From the NCBI GenBank assembly GCA_014338405.1, contig JTDE01000319.1:4674-68673 (forward strand): 64,000 bases of DNA. Direction: 5' to 3'. The notes under the pieces are model-generated. The model had not been told where the DNA came from. It was given only the letters and a program-made list of their open reading frames with translations, and did no database searches. Each line of letters opens with the position of its first letter. Positions within the stretch are counted from its first letter, which is position 1. The position numbers and the translations under genes were made by a program. This document shows, in pieces, positions 25,201-37,429 of the stretch. This DNA is from Paragonimus skrjabini miyazakii (Eukaryota > Platyhelminthes > Trematoda > Plagiorchiida > Troglotrematidae).

Positions 25201-25769
25201 GTCAGTTGCGACCTTATCTTTTAACAACTGACGGGTGATGGTGTCACAGCTTGACAGAAAGCAAGAGTGTGACATCAATCGGATGGGTCATGAAAAGCTT
25301 AAGTGTGATCGAGAACGGCATATAGGTAAACATCTGTACATTTGTGTGTGTTATACAATTTTGAACTCATTTGATACTCCTCTCTGTTTAGTTTATATTG
25401 AGCACATCAGAATAGCAGGTCGATCTTAATTTTATTGACGGTTCACATATGTTACATTAATCGTGAAATGTGGTATGATTGGTAGAAAGTAACGTTGAGT
25501 AGTTTCATTAGCAGACGGATCGTTCGGATACAAGATTCAAATAACGTGTTACCGATGACCTTCTTCGGGAATATGTTGACGCTCTGTATATGACACCGAT
25601 TTAACTTTGATTGCCATCATGACTATGATAATCGTGATCAACCTATCAATGCAGCGAAACTATATTACACACGAACAGACTGTTGATACTTCGTCATGAA
25701 AAAATCACATCTGTTTATAAATATAAATAAAAAATTAGAGAATCCATGTCTCAGTTTAAACAAAATGTA
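22224..25769. other. Unassigned sequence up to gap
   Basis: No recognisable gene, repeat or RNA. Open frames do not exceed 64 codons apart from those running into the N gap. Confidence 0.45.
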
Positions 25770-26232
25770 NNNNNNNNNNNNNNNNNNNNNNNNNNNNNNN
25801 NNNNNNNNNNNNNNNNNNNNNNNNNNNNNNNNNNNNNNNNNNNNNNNNNNNNNNNNNNNNNNNNNNNNNNNNNNNNNNNNNNNNNNNNNNNNNNNNNNNN
25901 NNNNNNNNNNNNNNNNNNNNNNNNNNNNNNNNNNNNNNNNNNNNNNNNNNNNNNNNNNNNNNNNNNNNNNNNNNNNNNNNNNNNNNNNNNNNNNNNNNNN
26001 NNNNNNNNNNNNNNNNNNNNNNNNNNNNNNNNNNNNNNNNNNNNNNNNNNNNNNNNNNNNNNNNNNNNNNNNNNNNNNNNNNNNNNNNNNNNNNNNNNNN
26101 NNNNNNNNNNNNNNNNNNNNNNNNNNNNNNNNNNNNNNNNNNNNNNNNNNNNNNNNNNNNNNNNNNNNNNNNNNNNNNNNNNNNNNNNNNNNNNNNNNNN
26201 NNNNNNNNNNNNNNNNNNNNNNNNNNNNNNNN
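25770..26232. other. Assembly gap (463 N)
   Basis: A run of N. Open frames read across it are meaningless. Confidence 0.99.
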
Positions 26233-26714
26233 ATCTATAAATTACACATCCTTTCCTTTTTGGTGCCAGTCAACAAGACATTCAGGTAATCTTGCAGGGA
26301 AAACGCCGCACCTGAATTAATCAATATCCAACCCAGTAACTAGCTACTAACTAGTGGAGAATGCGTCCATTCTGTCCAGCCCAGGTTAAGACGATAACCT
26401 TGGGGCAAGAAAGAGTTCGGCACATACAACATGACAGTTAACAAAAACTGTGTAACACAGGCTTAGCAACCCTTCAATTCATGGTTGAAAAAATAGACCT
26501 TAGTCATCAGATATGAAAAAACATTGTGAAATATAGGACGGAATGTCGGCAGAAAGATCAGATACACCCCAAAACTAGGCATAATTGCGACATTGAACTG
26601 ATATCAGTTAATATCTATAGTACCATCGTCAGACAATAATGAACCAACAAATCCGAAAGCAACCAAAGAAGTTCTCGGAAATATATAAAACGGTAGTTAT
26701 ACCGTATATTCCAA
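26233..26714. other. Unassigned sequence
   Basis: Flank between the gap and the inverted-arm repeat; nothing recognised. Confidence 0.4.
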
Positions 26715-27265
26715 AACTGTGAACTGGGCAGTAAAATCCGGAGTTTACACCAAAGGATGCAACCAACGGACACGCATCTTAAACGAGTCTGTCGAACGAA
26801 CGAGCACAACATACCAGATTATGATAGAAAATTGTTCGTCTTTGATCAGTATTTCAGTGATTTGTAAACCTGTTTGTTTCTTGAATACAGCTTTTTATTT
26901 TCTGTTATTTGGTGGAAAAACTATTGCAGTGGCACAATCCGTTAGGGTAATATCGCATTGGTGCGTGCTGGTGCCCAGTTCAGCATTGTTTCATAGACCG
27001 TAGAACTATTACGGAGACGTATGTGAACAGCCGGGTGTTATTGATCGCGGACCGTGGTGGTCAAACCACTGAGTTGGTGGCACCGATCAACGTTACTGGA
27101 AATGCGCGTGCACCCTCATCTTACTCACAGCCAATCAATCTGGCTGTGGCTCCCGTGGTATGTTGTGTTCGTTCGTTCAACAGACTCGTTTAGGATGCGT
27201 GTCCATTGGTTGAACCCTTTGGTGTAAACTCCGGATTTCAGTGACCATGTCACAATTCACAGTTC
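26715..27265. mobile_element. Composite repeat with inverted arms of about 105 bp
   Basis: The arm at 26715-26817 is the reverse complement of 27156-27265 with a modest number of differences and one 7-bp length difference. Both contain AATCCGGA, GTTTACACCAAAGG, a GGACACGCATC-like block and TCGTTCG near the inner end. Between them lie about 340 bp that include GTGGCACAATCCGTTAGGG. This could be a foldback or MITE-like DNA element, or two copies of one repeat in opposite orientation, with only the right-hand copy extending into the centre. No target-site duplication was recognised at the outer ends. Confidence 0.6.
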
Positions 27266-30200
27266 TTAGAGAAATGCGTTTCAGAACTGCGAAACAACAT
27301 GCAACGCAGCTTCCAGGTCTTTCAGCTTTTAACCTATGTTGTAGCAAGTATGACATATCTAAGCAACCCCGTTATTTGGTAGATATCCCTTAGTATTAAA
27401 AGGGGCTAATGGACAACTTTGAGGAACGTCATTCTCTCCACTGAACATACTCAGTAGGACCTTGTAGACCGTAACATGAATGCATTCAAGTGAATGGGGT
27501 GTTGATTTGTAAGAAGGAACCCGGCGCTCGATTAAATAACGATACGCAAATTGAACTGAGTAATCAATGGCAAAAACGACTGCTAATAACTGATGCAAAG
27601 GAAGAAGTAGATATTTTTAATGGGATGACAAAGATTGATTTATGCGAACCCCTGTCTAATGAAACACGCCCACGGTCTCTTGAGGAAAAGCGAGTCAGCG
27701 AAGCATGCAGAAAACCGGAACCGCAGTTACTACTGAGGCCATAATGAATTCTTCGAGACCCATTTTCAAGGTTTCCGTTGCAATTTTGAATGTGAAACTA
27801 TTGACAGTTGATCTCAAAACAAAAGAATGTTTCAGTCATTACTGTTGTTTGAAAAACGTTTGTGGAAGTGTCTAATTATACGGCACCACATACTGTTAAG
27901 TGTTGCAATGACATCTAAAACAATTGCAGTTAACAATCTTCGAAGTTGACTAAAATGTGGCTTTTTAAAACACCAAAGCACAAACAGATGACATTGACAC
28001 AGTAGGATCACCTAACGTTATTGGTATAACACTGCTAATTATGCCTTTTGCATCCACGCTAAATTTATTGACAGAGAGGAGCCTTCCGTTTCTGCATTAG
28101 TTAAACGATATGATGAAATGTCCATTCAATCTTACCTCAAGCGGTTACCGGGATTTCCCGCTGCACGCTTGTCTACCTACTTTCCAAACTGCCTCTCCGA
28201 TTTAAATTCATCAAAAGAGGATACCTGATAAAACGAACACGTTTTTGGATGGTTATAGCTTGACTATGAATATGTGGGAAACACTTCATTTGAATGACCT
28301 TGGATAAGTGAATTGTTTAAAAAATCGTTGGCCTTAAAGTTTTTGTCCCCTAATTGCTGTCAGTGGTGATTCATTGTGGAACATTCAATCTGCTAAAAAA
28401 TGGATCGTTCCTAGTTATCATAAAATATTGATTGTAAAACCTAACTTTTTAATGTTATATGATTGTCTTCCGCGTATTCACATTTAATGCGTACGCACAT
28501 CAGTACGCATTCTTTTTGGATGTATTTATTAGTTTACACTTTTGTAAATTAAAGTCATCCGATTCGAATGTAACCATCTGATAGACCTACCAATTAAAAA
28601 TGAGCACTTTGAAACGAAAGTCTGAGATTAGACCACAAAATGTTTTACTCGGATACTAGTACTCTTGTAAAAATAATCGCCGAGCTTTTGGGTATTGGCA
28701 ACAACACAGGTAAGCTTTCACCTAGTTGGATGTAGGCCTCAAATTCTACACGACTCTCTTCTGGATTGTTGCCACCTCACTCTATGAAATAGACATATAT
28801 GTTCGTGAACTTCGCTTTTTTGTCATTGACAGGCCTTATCGTTTTGAAACTTACTAGCCGGGTTTCACGTGTACCGTATCATATCTAGTTTGCTTCTCAT
28901 ACTACTTCTGTTAATAGATGACTCAAAGTGTCGACTTTACTTTATGACAAATAGTGAACAACTTTCCAAAACTATCAAATTTTTCCAGTTGATCGAGTGA
29001 ACACCTCGACATTTAGAAAGTTTACGCCCCAAAAATTAACAAAAATAGACGTTTAACAGCCGGGCCTGGCCCTAGGCAGGTTTATCACAGTTTGTTGATC
29101 TCTGGCTAGCATCTTTTTGCATGTAATACCCGCAAAGTAAGTGATCAAGTAGCTCAACATAGTTTACGTGACCGTGGACCGAGGAATGCACAATTTCTTA
29201 TCACTCTGAGATCATTTTGAACAAAGACTCATATCCACAAATCTTCGGGCGGCATTCGTAATGCCAAAATAAGCACTATGACCCTCTCCTTCAAATCATC
29301 CTTTTCGTTAGGGTTTGTTTTTAAACCACCCATCTCATATTTTCAACCAGATAAACATTCTTCTATATTCACACTTAATCTAGACAACATCAACGAACCA
29401 CCCACAACGCAATCACAGAATTGTGACATTCCTCACGTATGCTATACAGTTGAGTATATCCCACTTGAACACTCTGACGGAAGCTCACGGGAAGGATAAA
29501 CAATGGTACATCATTCGAGATAGATCTTGGTCGTTGACACCCATTGTAGCAAACACTGCGCGTCATTAACATTGGAGACCGCACGTCTTCCATGACGTAC
29601 GGTTACTTAACATGTCATTGATTTCTTTTTAATCTATCCCACCACCCCATTATTAGTGTACTTCTAGCTAGTTCAACCTTGCACCTACTTTTTATAGTTC
29701 GTCTTCCTCCTATAGACTTCGATGAAGCTGTGTCAACAATAGACCGTCTACCAGGCTGAATTCTGTATATGCGTACCTTTTCATAGAATTGGTAGACTTC
29801 TCAAGTAATCATGCATAATCGTTTGGCTAATCGATTATAACGTCTGAAATTCAGCGCACGCAAACTGAACTTTAGAGTCCCAAAAGTGAAATCCCTAACA
29901 CGAAGCCAATGACTGTCTGGGAAACGGTAACCTCTGAGTTCCAACGTTCTCACGTATAATGGCAATGTTTTGAGTTCATTCAGTGGTCACGTTTCATGAC
30001 TAAGATCGTTTTTGTTCTTACACTTTGTTACTGTTACGGAATGCAACGACGGCGTGTAAGTTAGTAAAGATATTTATAAATAATATTTTTTGGTAAAACG
30101 TGTAACCGAAACAGATTTGTGACAGACATTCATCATTATGTTTGAGACTTAATAGCCAACAGTAACCAGCCATGCAGAAATAAGCATCGCTTCGCTGACC

Positions 30201-31091
30201 AACCTAGACATTAAGCTCCAGACTGGTCTTAATTTAGAAATAGATGCTGATTTTAGACGATCAGCTTAATCGTAGTATAGGGTGTTTTGTACATAGCTAC
30301 TGGTACAGTTTGTAGGTGCACCTGTTGATAACGGATTGCGCTGTATTTGGTGCTAAACTGAAGTAAGCTGTCTGAAAGTTTTGGCTAGCTGACTATATGA
30401 ATATGGTAACGGACAATGTAATGAGGGATGAAAAAAATCACTTATTTGTTCAATCCAAGTTTACAGTTATCGCGGAGTGGAATCTGTACGTGTACAATCG
30501 ATCTGCTGTGCTGCACAGTCTTCTACAATAGAGCTTCTACAACGCAACCGGCATCTAATTTTTAACTTCACAGCTATCATTTATAGCGCACACTCTGGCT
30601 CTTAAACCCTGTTTAGTCAAGAAACGATTGAAAGCAGAATCGGAAGTATATGGATTGAATTTGGTCCAGCAGCGCTACTAAAATTAGCTTTGTCTGTGTT
30701 GAGATCAGATAACGAATGATTGAAATAAGGTGCGAAATGGCGCTAGTTACCTGAGAACGATAAGCGGGAACGGCTTAGCGTTGACGTATTTTAGAAATCC
30801 CTCACGGTGGGTGCAACTGATACAGACAACTAATTGAACAATCTTTGGAGAACAGCATAATGCAAAATGTACAACATATTTAATGAATCTAGAAACTGAC
30901 TAATGTAGATGAACCCATCGTTTATATATGCCTGTGGTAAAAAGTGTATCTGTGGTAGCCTGACTTTCCACGAATAAATAACGAAATCTCAACAAAATCA
31001 CTGAAGAAGTTTGAACCTGTACACTAGATCTCTGTTTAGGGGCTGGTGTACAAGCTTGACTCAGAAGTGTTCATCGGGACCGTATTCATTA
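27266..31091. other. Mostly unassigned sequence
   Basis: No recognised gene. The one frame with a protein-like, charged composition is 27457-27744 (+; no ATG at its start), which contains KEEVDIFNGM and RPRSLEEKRVSEA. It could be a host exon, but no match or clear splice pair supports it. The rest shows nothing. Confidence 0.4.
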
Positions 31092-31406
31092 AAACTGGCT
31101 GTAAGGCTGTCGCAGAAGCTGAGTTTGCAGCAACCGATAGTGGGATCAAAAGAATCCTTCATACCTATAACAAAATCTGTAAGTAACCTTATCAGTGGGT
31201 TTCATTTTGTTTCTGTAATTGGTGTTACGTTCGAGTCTTGGCTTAACAAACATAAGGATGTTTTCAAAATGGAACTGTCAGGCGCTAACGATACTCGAAA
31301 AGTGTGGCTGATGCTCCGTGAACTGGGTAGCTCGAAACGTGAACGGTACACCAACTTCATCTCGTCGAAGAACCCAAGGGATATCAGATTTGACGAAACC
31401 ATCTAG
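31011..31406 (+). pseudogene. gypsy Gag, N-terminal conserved region
   Basis: The segment NLISGFHF leads into FESWLNKHKDVFKMELS, WLMLRELGSSKRERYTNFIS and KNPRDIRFDETI. This is the pattern found in trematode gypsy Gag proteins, where a Trp-containing helix is followed by KLG..E..RY.NFILPKNPR. The first 25 or so codons of the open frame do not look like Gag and may be flanking sequence. A TAG at 31404 interrupts the frame; the same frame continues as SRITGDQSLLFSIRYQCPKP before another stop near 31495. Confidence 0.75.
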
Positions 31407-31496
31407 ACGCTGTCCCGAATAACTGGCGACCAGTCACTGCTGTTCAGCATACGCTACCAGTGCCCGAAGCCAGTGAAGTTAGCAAATAGTGGCTGA

Positions 31497-31803
31497 GTGA
31501 TGGACGCTGGAACTGTCAGTTGCGAGTGCGAACGGTTCAGGTTTTGCACAATGACTGAATATAAATTCAAATGTCTGCTTTTCATTTTGTGGACATATGT
31601 TACCTCAAGAAGCAGATATCAGAGCACGGATTTTGGTAAAGATAGAACTATGTCTCGAAATCACCCTGCAGGATATCACTGCCGAGTGCCGACGCCTGGT
31701 GGACCTGAAGCATGATACCGCTATAAGCAAACGTAGCAGTCACTCGAACGTCGCTTCTCAAGAACGCAGATTGTTCGTGCGGCAAGGAACGACGACCACT
31801 TAA
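31497..31803 (+). pseudogene. gypsy Gag, C-terminal conserved region (frameshifted)
   Basis: The frame first reads CECERFRFCTMTEYKFKCLL, matching the family's NRECERFKL..MTEDQFKCLIF block. Near 31595 the reading shifts to a second frame with LPQEADIRARILVKIE and LQDITAECRRLVDLKHDTAI. A single indel at 31590-31600 explains the shift. The CCHC zinc knuckle expected before the protease is absent, replaced by about 25 unrelated codons ending at a TAA at 31801. Confidence 0.75.
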
Positions 31804-31805
31804 CG

Positions 31806-32083
31806 CACAGGAAAGACGTATCCGTCTCCATCAACGGTAGGTCGATCAAACTACAGCTCGACGCAGCATCTGACAACACATTAATCTCTGAACGTACGTG
31901 GCACCTAATTGCAAACCTACAATGTGTCCGACAACCCGGCTTTTTGTATGTGCTACTAGTGACCGACTACCCATCACTGGCGAAGTCCAGTGCACTGCAG
32001 TCCTTAACGGATCGCCATTCAGATATATCTGCTACGTGACAAGCAATCTAGTTCACGGCACATACAACACAGTAAAGCATTGA
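31806..32083 (+). pseudogene. gypsy aspartic protease remnant
   Basis: Frame at 31806: DVSVSINGRSIKLQLDAAS, then LISERTWHLI, the start of a retropepsin domain that would process Gag-Pol. The catalytic triplet normally D-T-G or D-T-A is D-A-A here. After an indel around 31940 the second half continues in another frame as RLPITGEVQCTAVLNGSPFR and YICYVTSNLV. The segment then degenerates and no reverse transcriptase follows, so this copy was truncated or deleted in the protease-RT linker. Confidence 0.7.
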
Positions 32084-32221
32084 GCCAGTAGAAGTGTGCG
32101 ACGCAGTTCAGTGGAATGGCACGATCGATCGAGTTTTACTACATTTCATTGTATCACATAGAATACCTTCTTTAGCGTAATTGCAAAAAAGAACGGATGC
32201 ACCCGAATTTTTACTAGTTGA

Positions 32222-32530
32222 CAAAAAAGAAACTTACCGCATACCAGAAGTGTAGATTCAGTCACCGAGGTGACTGGACCTCTAATCCATCCACAGCGTG
32301 GTGGAGTAATTGTGAAGGGATGCCTCCCACACCCTGTCATGAACTTCACTTTCACCGCCGACGGTACTACTGAGGAAAGAATAGTACCACTTTTACAAAA
32401 CTTACTCAGCAGACGTGTGCAGATTATTACGAAGGATAAACGTAGTGCCGTTGCTAAGAGGCGGGCAAGCCAGATAAATGCCGACGATCAAAAACAAATT
32501 GGCCAAAGCACTGGCGGTAAGACCTGTTAG
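32222..32530 (+). CDS. Unassigned open frame next to gypsy relic
   Basis: 102 codons open from just after a TGA (32219) to TAG (32528-32530), with no ATG until about codon 40. The peptide has GPLIHPQRGGVIVKGCLPHP, FTFTADGTTEERIVPLLQNL and a basic stretch KDKRSAVAKRR, a composition that looks more like real protein than most frames here. An AG acceptor is possible at 32247-32248 (CATACCAG). It does not resemble the protease-RT linker of the adjacent gypsy family as I know it. It could be a host exon or a piece of another element. I do not recognise it. Confidence 0.3.
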   Translation, partial: QKRNLPHTRSVDSVTEVTGPLIHPQRGGVIVKGCLPHPVMNFTFTADGTTEERIVPLLQNLLSRRVQIITKDKRSAVAKRRASQINADDQKQIGQSTGGKTC

Positions 32531-35500
32531 TTCGCCGTCTATGGTTTTACATGAGAACAGACTGAGCAGGTTTTCTACGATGAATATATTAAAATTCATT
32601 TATTTGAAACGGATTACACGACCTGCGAAAACAAAAACATCCAACCTAGTAACTGCCATTAACTTTCATGCAAACGGCAATCATTATCTGATTCATAAGT
32701 TGACACAACTGGCTCCTTAACAAACAAATCGTGAAAATAACTCACTTCCTAACTCGTCTGTAAATTCACTCGCGTATGTTTAACCTCCGTCTGCAGTTGC
32801 AAATCATTCCAGTCATTATCTGAATAGAGCACAGTCTGATTCTTTATTCGCACGGCTAATCTATGGTATTGGGAAAATCCTGTCAAATTTGTCTGCAGTT
32901 GTCTGTTTTAAATAACCCAGCCTACAATTTTGGCCTAGCTTTCTCGAAGAGCCAGCTGTGGTAAAAATCAATATTCAGTCATAATGGTTGTAACTACTTC
33001 ATGTGAAGTAAGCCTTTGACTGAGTTGTGAGTTATTTTTTTGGTTCTTTTAAAAAGTGGGTGGAATAGTCACTTAAAACCGTAAATGAAACATTTTTGCA
33101 ATCATTTTTAAATTGATTTCCTTTATCCGAATTTAAGAAACAAATTTGGTTTGAGAAAAATAACATTTCACAAGTTGTACAAATTGTATTTTCGAACCCA
33201 CTTAGTTCTCGTTATTGATTTATTCGTCAGACCATCGAAAATCTAACTATATAGTTTAGGTAGATTCAATGAAACTGACCGTAGGTTTTGTTGGGAAATG
33301 AAAGGAGATTTGATTTCGCGGACTGTAACAAGATCGGTAGAAAGATAGTGCACTATTAACACGATAGATCATTTTGGCAGTTAGGGTAGTATTGGCAATT
33401 ATGAAACGATCGACATAAGTTTAGTGAATGCATAGAAACATTTGTTACTTGAGCAAGTGAATCGTCATATGTGAATAAAAGGCCTCAGGAATAATAATGT
33501 TTTGAAATGGAGGAACTCAGCTGACTCAGCACTTTGTAATAACGCAAACATGAACATCGAATAATGTTAACTATCAGAAGAAATACTTTGGAGTTCGAAG
33601 GCAATTACTGGAATGTCTACTAACATAGAGGCCGAAAAGTAAAGACCATACGCCTAAGGCAGCTTTGCAACTAAATCCCAAGAAGTTCACAATCAGCTTA
33701 TTAACTCTTGCGTGGAACTGCAGACAATATACTGTTATAACTACAGTAGCCACAACAGTAAATGAGTACTTACAAGTAGTTTGACAACCGTGGTAAGTTA
33801 AAACAGATCCGAACCTTATATCCAACGATGGCCACTGCTCTACCAGTTGTATCATGAAACCAAGCAAGAATCTCAGGAATTTCATATTATGCTATGAGGA
33901 ATCTACCAACTTCAAGAAAATAATCGCTCAGGCAAGATTATTCGGTCAGTTTAAGTTGGGATCCACCGATTAAGGTTGGACTTTTGTGACCAGTAAGTAG
34001 TATAGCACAAACGATTCAATCGTGTGGAATTTGAACTTCGATCGTTTCTACCTAGGACCAGAAACAACACGATGAAACGCAACATGCAGTCTACATCTGA
34101 GTGATGAAGTTAAACCGGAAGCGTGAAAATGTCATACTCAGCCATGTGAATGCTTTATACAATTACAGTGGAGTAGCTATATTCCATGCACATAAAAAAG
34201 GTGGATAAGAAAACTGTTGACTCTTAAGCAACTGCGGAGATTCATCTTGGCGCCTAAAATTGGCAATCAGAAAGGTTGAAATGAATATCAGTAACAAATA
34301 CTGCACAAAATATCTGCGGACTATACACTTATTGTGAATAACTTAATGTACCATTTGAAATAAAATTTCTCACATATTTCCTAAAAATGGTGCATTCGCT
34401 GTAGAAAGCTTACCGAAAGAAATTAGATGGAAAATGGTGAAAAGATATACTCTTGTTATCAGCAATCTCTGTCAGATGACAGAATGGACGCTTTTTACTG
34501 TTACTGGCTATAGTCGCTAGACTAGTTACCTAGTTAGCATTTGGGACGAGTCAGACAAGCGGGATCTTCAGCATTCAGGCTGTTAAAACGAACGATTTGG
34601 TAAAGTGTTGACATCATTGGAAAGAAAATATAGTTGCTGTTTTTGCGCGACCGAATGAACAAATGTAGACAAATAATTCCCCAGCGAAGGTAAAATATAA
34701 ATAAGACGTTTCTAGTAGATGCATCGTAACGGTTGACAAGTTTATTTTTGTGCAGACGCAAAATCAGTAGATGGAAAGTCACATCAATAAACAGGTTAGT
34801 GGCCTTATTTGATACGCATACTCTATCGCCTTTGGCAAGTCAAACCTGAGGTAAGTTAATTTACTGCTTGCTATTTGTTGAGCAAACGTTTTACGATTTT
34901 TTGGATACAAACTCAATGAGTTTGAATGTAAAATGTTGTGGGGGTAGATATCAAGCAGCTGAATTTTTAATCTGAGATTTCATGTACTGCATTTTGTTAT
35001 TACTGGATAACATCAGTACGTTTCTCAGGCGAACCAAGTTTATATAAATCTCAGCTTTAAGGGGCGTTTTCTACGAAAGTCTAGCATTGTCTAGACACTT
35101 ACATGAATTTACGAATCCAAGAGATAGATTCACTACAGCCTGATACGCACAGTCGTATATTTTTAGTTAAGGCGCCAGCTGTCAGCCAGGACGTAGTAAC
35201 ATACAACTTTGGCACCAATAGCACATGACGAATATCAGTGAAACGGGAGGTAATTTTAATGTCCAATTTAATCTGTATATTCACAAAATTCGGAAAACGA
35301 GCGTATTTTGATTTTAAAAGCAGTCATTTTCACAATAGCAGTTTCGTTTCTACGACAACGACATGTTCATACTCCGTGTGTGTTAGCTGTTCTTCTTTTT
35401 TTAGATGCTAGATCAGATTAATTAAATACTGAAGCAAATCCACTACAGTGAGCATAATTGAAAGCAGTTTGCAAGAGATAATCACAATTCACTGTCAAGA

Positions 35501-35721
35501 AGTCCGCTGTTCATCTCCACTAACTTTCTTGTTAAATAAATGCTCCAAATGGACACGTCAATGCGGCAATTGAGAGCAGGCTCCAGAATATGACGGTTGT
35601 TGAAACGAATGCTAACTCAGGTTGGAACAAACGAACCTATTAAATGTTCTCATCAAAGTATCAGTCTATTCTGAACAGTATTTCGAACCCAAAGACTGAA
35701 ATACGTTCTGGCTGCCGAAAA
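32531..35721. other. Unassigned sequence
   Basis: No recognisable gene or repeat. The longest frame is 103 codons on the minus strand (33574-33885), without motifs. Confidence 0.4.
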
Positions 35722-35795
35722 GCTATGAGAATGAAGTTGAAGTTCAAGGATCCTTTTCGAAATAGGTTGATCGAAATGTTCATGGCAATCCAAAA
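35722..35795 (+). repeat. SINE-like repeat, 3' fragment (copy C)
   Basis: From CTATGAGAATGAA (35723-35735) through CCTTTTCGAAATAGG to GGCAATCC this aligns with copy A from 9187 on (CTAATGAGAGCGAA ... TCTTTTCGAAATAGG). The tRNA-like head and the first part of the hammerhead core are missing, so it is 5'-truncated. The family is thus present in at least three copies. Confidence 0.45.
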
Positions 35796-37429
35796 GATGT
35801 GAGCATATAGCTAGTGCTTAAATTATGGCAATGAATTTAATTAGTCCGTAACAATAATTTGTCTTTAATCACATGTGGCTCACCGCTAACGGTATAATAG
35901 CAAAGCTTTTTGAAGGCAGCTAGCAATTTGTCAGTCTCAACATTATAATCTTTGATCAGTAGACGCTACGCAAAAAAAAACTTGACGCTTCATGATAAGT
36001 GAGCGTTGTTTATGAGCAAGCAAGCTTAAACACCTCTCGGTTGTAACTCCTCTCGAGATTTGCTTGTCTAACCTCACACAAGTAAGCAATCAGCCAAGAA
36101 CGGCGGATCTGTATTACAACCTCGAACTTAATGCAACTCATACGTGGGTGTATAGAAGTGCGCTTCCACAGCATCGAGGAAAATAAACCGAGGGGATATG
36201 TCACTATTACCACTGGATAGACACTGTTATGGTTATACAGATCATTGCGCTGACATCGAGTCTAAAATTCGGTTACGAAATGCTGTAGTAAGTGACGTCT
36301 GGACATCGGTATTATGCAACTTGTAGTGAAAACACACTTGCTATATCAAGAGAGTTTTTTCGGTACATCAGAACTGATGGTAAGACAAAGTGGTTGTGTA
36401 TAACATACGCCAGTTTTTTGTCGTCTATTCTGGAGTGGCTGCTTGAGACGGAGAACTTAATGTTTGTCAGACAGCGCGCCCAGTTGACAAGTGTACTATG
36501 GGTTACAACTTCGAACCCCAGTTTTAAAACATATTTCCCTTACACTAGAACTCATGCGACAATGTACGTGTATAATCGATGATAATTCAACAAACAGAAG
36601 CCATTTTCTATCCGAATAAGACGATTTCTTAAAATAACTTGGACTCAGAGAAAGCTCACTTGGCTCAACTTCTCAGCACAAGGGGTACTTTGATGTTCTC
36701 TCACTTATGCAGAAAAAGCATAATCCTTGCACTATGAACACAGATCATGTTGAGACGCCCTCGTAATTTTAGAGCAACCGTAAGTTTTTTGAAATATATC
36801 CAAGTATTTGATATTTAATCGTCTATATTCAATGGCCACTTGTTTTAAGGTGATGAAATTCACTTACATCTAGATGACAAATATTGAACAACATGCAGTG
36901 GTACAGGTATTCCAGAGAACACCTTTACCTAGCACATCAGCATCAATGAAAACTCATCCATTCCAGCTTGTTTTGATACCCACTTCTACTCTGTTTCATC
37001 GGCTGTATATCTAGTCATCTTTGTATGATTGAGGTTTTTGTCAGATGTACTACTGATTACATGTATGAACCTGAATATATTTTCCTGTGTTATACGGCTA
37101 ATCGAGTGGGGCATACAGAAATGTTTTCTGTAATACTTCATAATATCCTTGACCTTGAGGATTCTTTAATAATGTGACAGACCGACATCTGTAGGATTTC
37201 AAAGGACCTCATCCAAAACTGACAGCCCGCTGTTTGGTCAGTCGAACAGTTATGGTAAACCCAACACCATATTGTCAATACGCTTGTTCGTGCATCTTCG
37301 TTAATTACCTCGTTGAACATGGCATGCATGCAGTCAAGTCAATCACCTTTTTGACGTTGTATCCACTATGCAAAGTGTTCTGACAACAATGACAACTTGA
37401 CCCACATTTCAAAGGTTACTGTGAGCTTC
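35796..37429. other. Unassigned sequence
   Basis: No gene or repeat recognised. The longest frame is 96 codons (+, 36292-36582). Confidence 0.4.

Larger units (their letters stand above)
31092..32100 (+). mobile_element. Ty3/gypsy-type gag-protease remnant
   Basis: The conserved part of a trematode-type gypsy Gag is followed by an aspartic protease, in several frames and without the zinc knuckle, reverse transcriptase, RNase H, integrase or recognisable LTRs. Stops and frame changes occur near 31404, 31495, 31595, 31800 and 31940. The remnant is dead and both ends are undefined. Confidence 0.75.

Noticed and set aside
25696..26289. Open frames of 197 and 164 codons
   Set aside because: They run through the N gap; not real.
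31235..31250. B-box-like GTTCGAGTCT
   Set aside because: Lies inside the gypsy Gag coding block (VTFESW) and has no A box upstream.
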